From assembly GCA_022561735.1 (NCBI GenBank), contig JADFQR010000086.1:1-6193 (forward strand): a stretch of DNA of 6,193 nucleotides, read 5' to 3'. Shown piece by piece: positions 5,224 to 6,193 of the stretch. The stretch is from Chloroflexota bacterium (GTDB lineage Bacteria > Chloroflexota > Dehalococcoidia > UBA1151). The notes below the pieces were generated by a model. That model did not search any database and had not been told where the DNA came from. It saw only the letters and a list, made by a program, of their open reading frames with translations. A program made the position numbers and the translations under genes. The first letter of the stretch is position 1. Each line of letters begins with the position of its first letter.

Positions 5224-6108
5224 TCAGCCCCGGGCCATGCGGGACTCGATCTCACTCCGGCCGGGCGCACCGGAAAGGCCCTCGCGCTCAATCGAAACGC
5301 TTCCAGCAGCATTGGCGAAACGCGCCGATTCAACCGGGTCGCCGGTCTCCACCAGACGCAACAGGCAGGCGGCGGCCCATATATCCCCCGCTCCGGTCGG
5401 GTCGATCTCGTTGGCACGGTATGCCGGGATACTGGTTTCTCGGCCATCGGCGTGTATCCGGGAACCGGCCGCTCCGTCCGTTATGCCCACGGCATCAGCG
5501 TACCCGGCCCAGCGCGCCATCTCGTACTGCCCGGACCCTTCCTGCCCGGCGAACTCCCTGACAGAGCCAGCCAGCAGCCGGTACCCGCTTGCCAGCCCCG
5601 CCGGGGGGCCGGCTTCCTCGGTAATGCGCCCGTAGTCGTCCCAGCGGCGCAGCCATCCCTGCACGGCTGCGCCGACGGCGGCGTCCGGGAACCAGTTCAC
5701 CGCGTCCGGGGGGATTTCCCGGACCAGCGGGCCAAGAAACACGATCGGGGCTTTGAGCCAGGGACCCGGGATATCTGACAGGGTGATCGAAGATGCGCGA
5801 CCCCCGAGCACCTGCCAGCGATTGCCCTTTTCTCCGCGCACGTCCCGGCTGTAGACGTTTTGAAAGAATGTCGTAAAAGGGGCCTGAACCACGTGCGTCG
5901 CGATCCCCGGGAGGATGGCGTCTACCGGGTACGAGGGCGTGGCGCTCGTTACCACGGCCACTCTGAACCCGAGCGCCTGTGCGGTCACTGCGGCGAACGC
6001 TGCGGCCCCGCCGGGACGTACGCGGCCGTGCGGGTCGCCGGGTTCCGGCGTTACGTCGTAGGTCAGATGGCCGATGGCCAGGAAGTCCGGCGTTGTGAAA
6101 TCAGCCAT
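5224..6108 (-). CDS. PfkB/ribokinase-family carbohydrate kinase
   Basis: Transfers phosphate from ATP to a hydroxyl of a sugar, polyol or nucleoside in the cytoplasm. In the 294-residue form the family marks are all present: an N-terminal strand PDFLAIGHLTYDV (7-19), the glycine-rich substrate motif GGAAAFAAVTAQALG (33-47), a GITDGAAGS segment (208-216) and the anion-hole signature DPTGAGD (236-242) with catalytic base D242. QGWLRRWD in the middle is typical of the short inositol-kinase/ribokinase-like branch without an extended lid, but the substrate is not determinable. I chose ATG 6108 because the family usually begins just before the first strand. A TTG at 6147, after an in-frame TAG, would add 13 residues; AGGA stands about 10 bases before it, so neither start is certain. 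It lies 97 bp upstream of the CoA module on the same strand, with no evident metabolic link. Confidence 0.92.
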   Translation of the reverse strand: MADFTTPDFLAIGHLTYDVTPEPGDPHGRVRPGGAAAFAAVTAQALGFRVAVVTSATPSYPVDAILPGIATHVVQAPFTTFFQNVYSRDVRGEKGNRWQVLGGRASSITLSDIPGPWLKAPIVFLGPLVREIPPDAVNWFPDAAVGAAVQGWLRRWDDYGRITEEAGPPAGLASGYRLLAGSVREFAGQEGSGQYEMARWAGYADAVGITDGAAGSRIHADGRETSIPAYRANEIDPTGAGDIWAAACLLRLVETGDPVESARFANAAGSVSIEREGLSGAPGRSEIESRMARG

Positions 6109-6193
6109 AACGCGGGCATCGGGCCGGGGAGTCGCCGTATGGCGCAATCCGCACGATTCCTACTCCCGTACCCTCCCGCCCTCTCCCGGCGTG
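6109..6193 (-). other. Upstream region of the PfkB gene with G-tracts
   Basis: The last 85 bp hold the PfkB leader. On the minus strand it carries five G3 tracts in 23 bases (6187-6165): GGG-AGA-GGG-C-GGG-A-GGG-TAC-GGG. This fits the G3N1-7 quadruplex pattern and also resembles the CCCTC/GAGGG intergenic strings elsewhere in the window. It may be part of a larger hairpin element cut by the window edge. No -35/-10 pair is recognisable. Confidence 0.45.

Noticed and set aside
5029..5778. A 249-codon plus-strand open frame opposite PfkB and the start of the crotonase-like gene
   Set aside because: It spans two genes and a gap on the other strand, shows no domain motif and has no ribosome binding site. 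PfkB signatures on the minus strand are clear.

Overview
The window is high-GC bacterial DNA with six confident protein genes and no RNA gene, CRISPR array, transposase or insertion sequence that I can see. The gene set (NAD-type short-chain dehydrogenase, soluble acyl-CoA ligase, two crotonases, a PfkB sugar kinase), the TTG start and the G/C-tract intergenic hairpins would suit an environmental heterotroph. Chloroflexota (Dehalococcoidia/SAR202-like) is my best guess, but it is an impression from protein flavour and intergenic motifs, not proven by the sequence.

Layout, left to right. Positions 1-337 hold no confident gene, but contain two short palindromes and possibly the first 21 codons of a gene leaving the window on the minus strand. 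A plus-strand SDR-family dehydrogenase (338-1105) follows a strong ribosome binding site. It converges, across 129 bp of GC-rich spacer, on a minus-strand run of five genes. In transcription order from the right edge these are: a PfkB/ribokinase-family sugar kinase (6108-5224), a degenerate crotonase (5126-4401), a catalytically complete crotonase (4404-3625), an AMP-forming acyl-CoA ligase (3638-2073) and a P-loop nucleotide/nucleoside-kinase-like protein (1915-1235).

The three central genes are physically coupled: the crotonases overlap by ATGA, and the ligase starts at a TTG lying inside the end of the second crotonase. They form a CoA-thioester module in which the ligase would activate a carboxylic acid and the hydratase would add water to an enoyl-CoA. 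The convergent SDR could oxidise a hydroxyacyl product, but no acyl-CoA dehydrogenase or thiolase is present, so the pathway is incomplete here and its substrate is unknown. A 9-position stem-loop after the ligase probably separates it from the P-loop gene, which has its own leader with paired inverted repeats. A 97-bp gap leaves it open whether the PfkB gene shares the transcript.

The most unusual points are the pairing of an intact crotonase with a partner lacking most of the active site, a P-loop protein whose Walker A lysine is replaced by threonine, and a G-quadruplex-type tract upstream of the PfkB gene.
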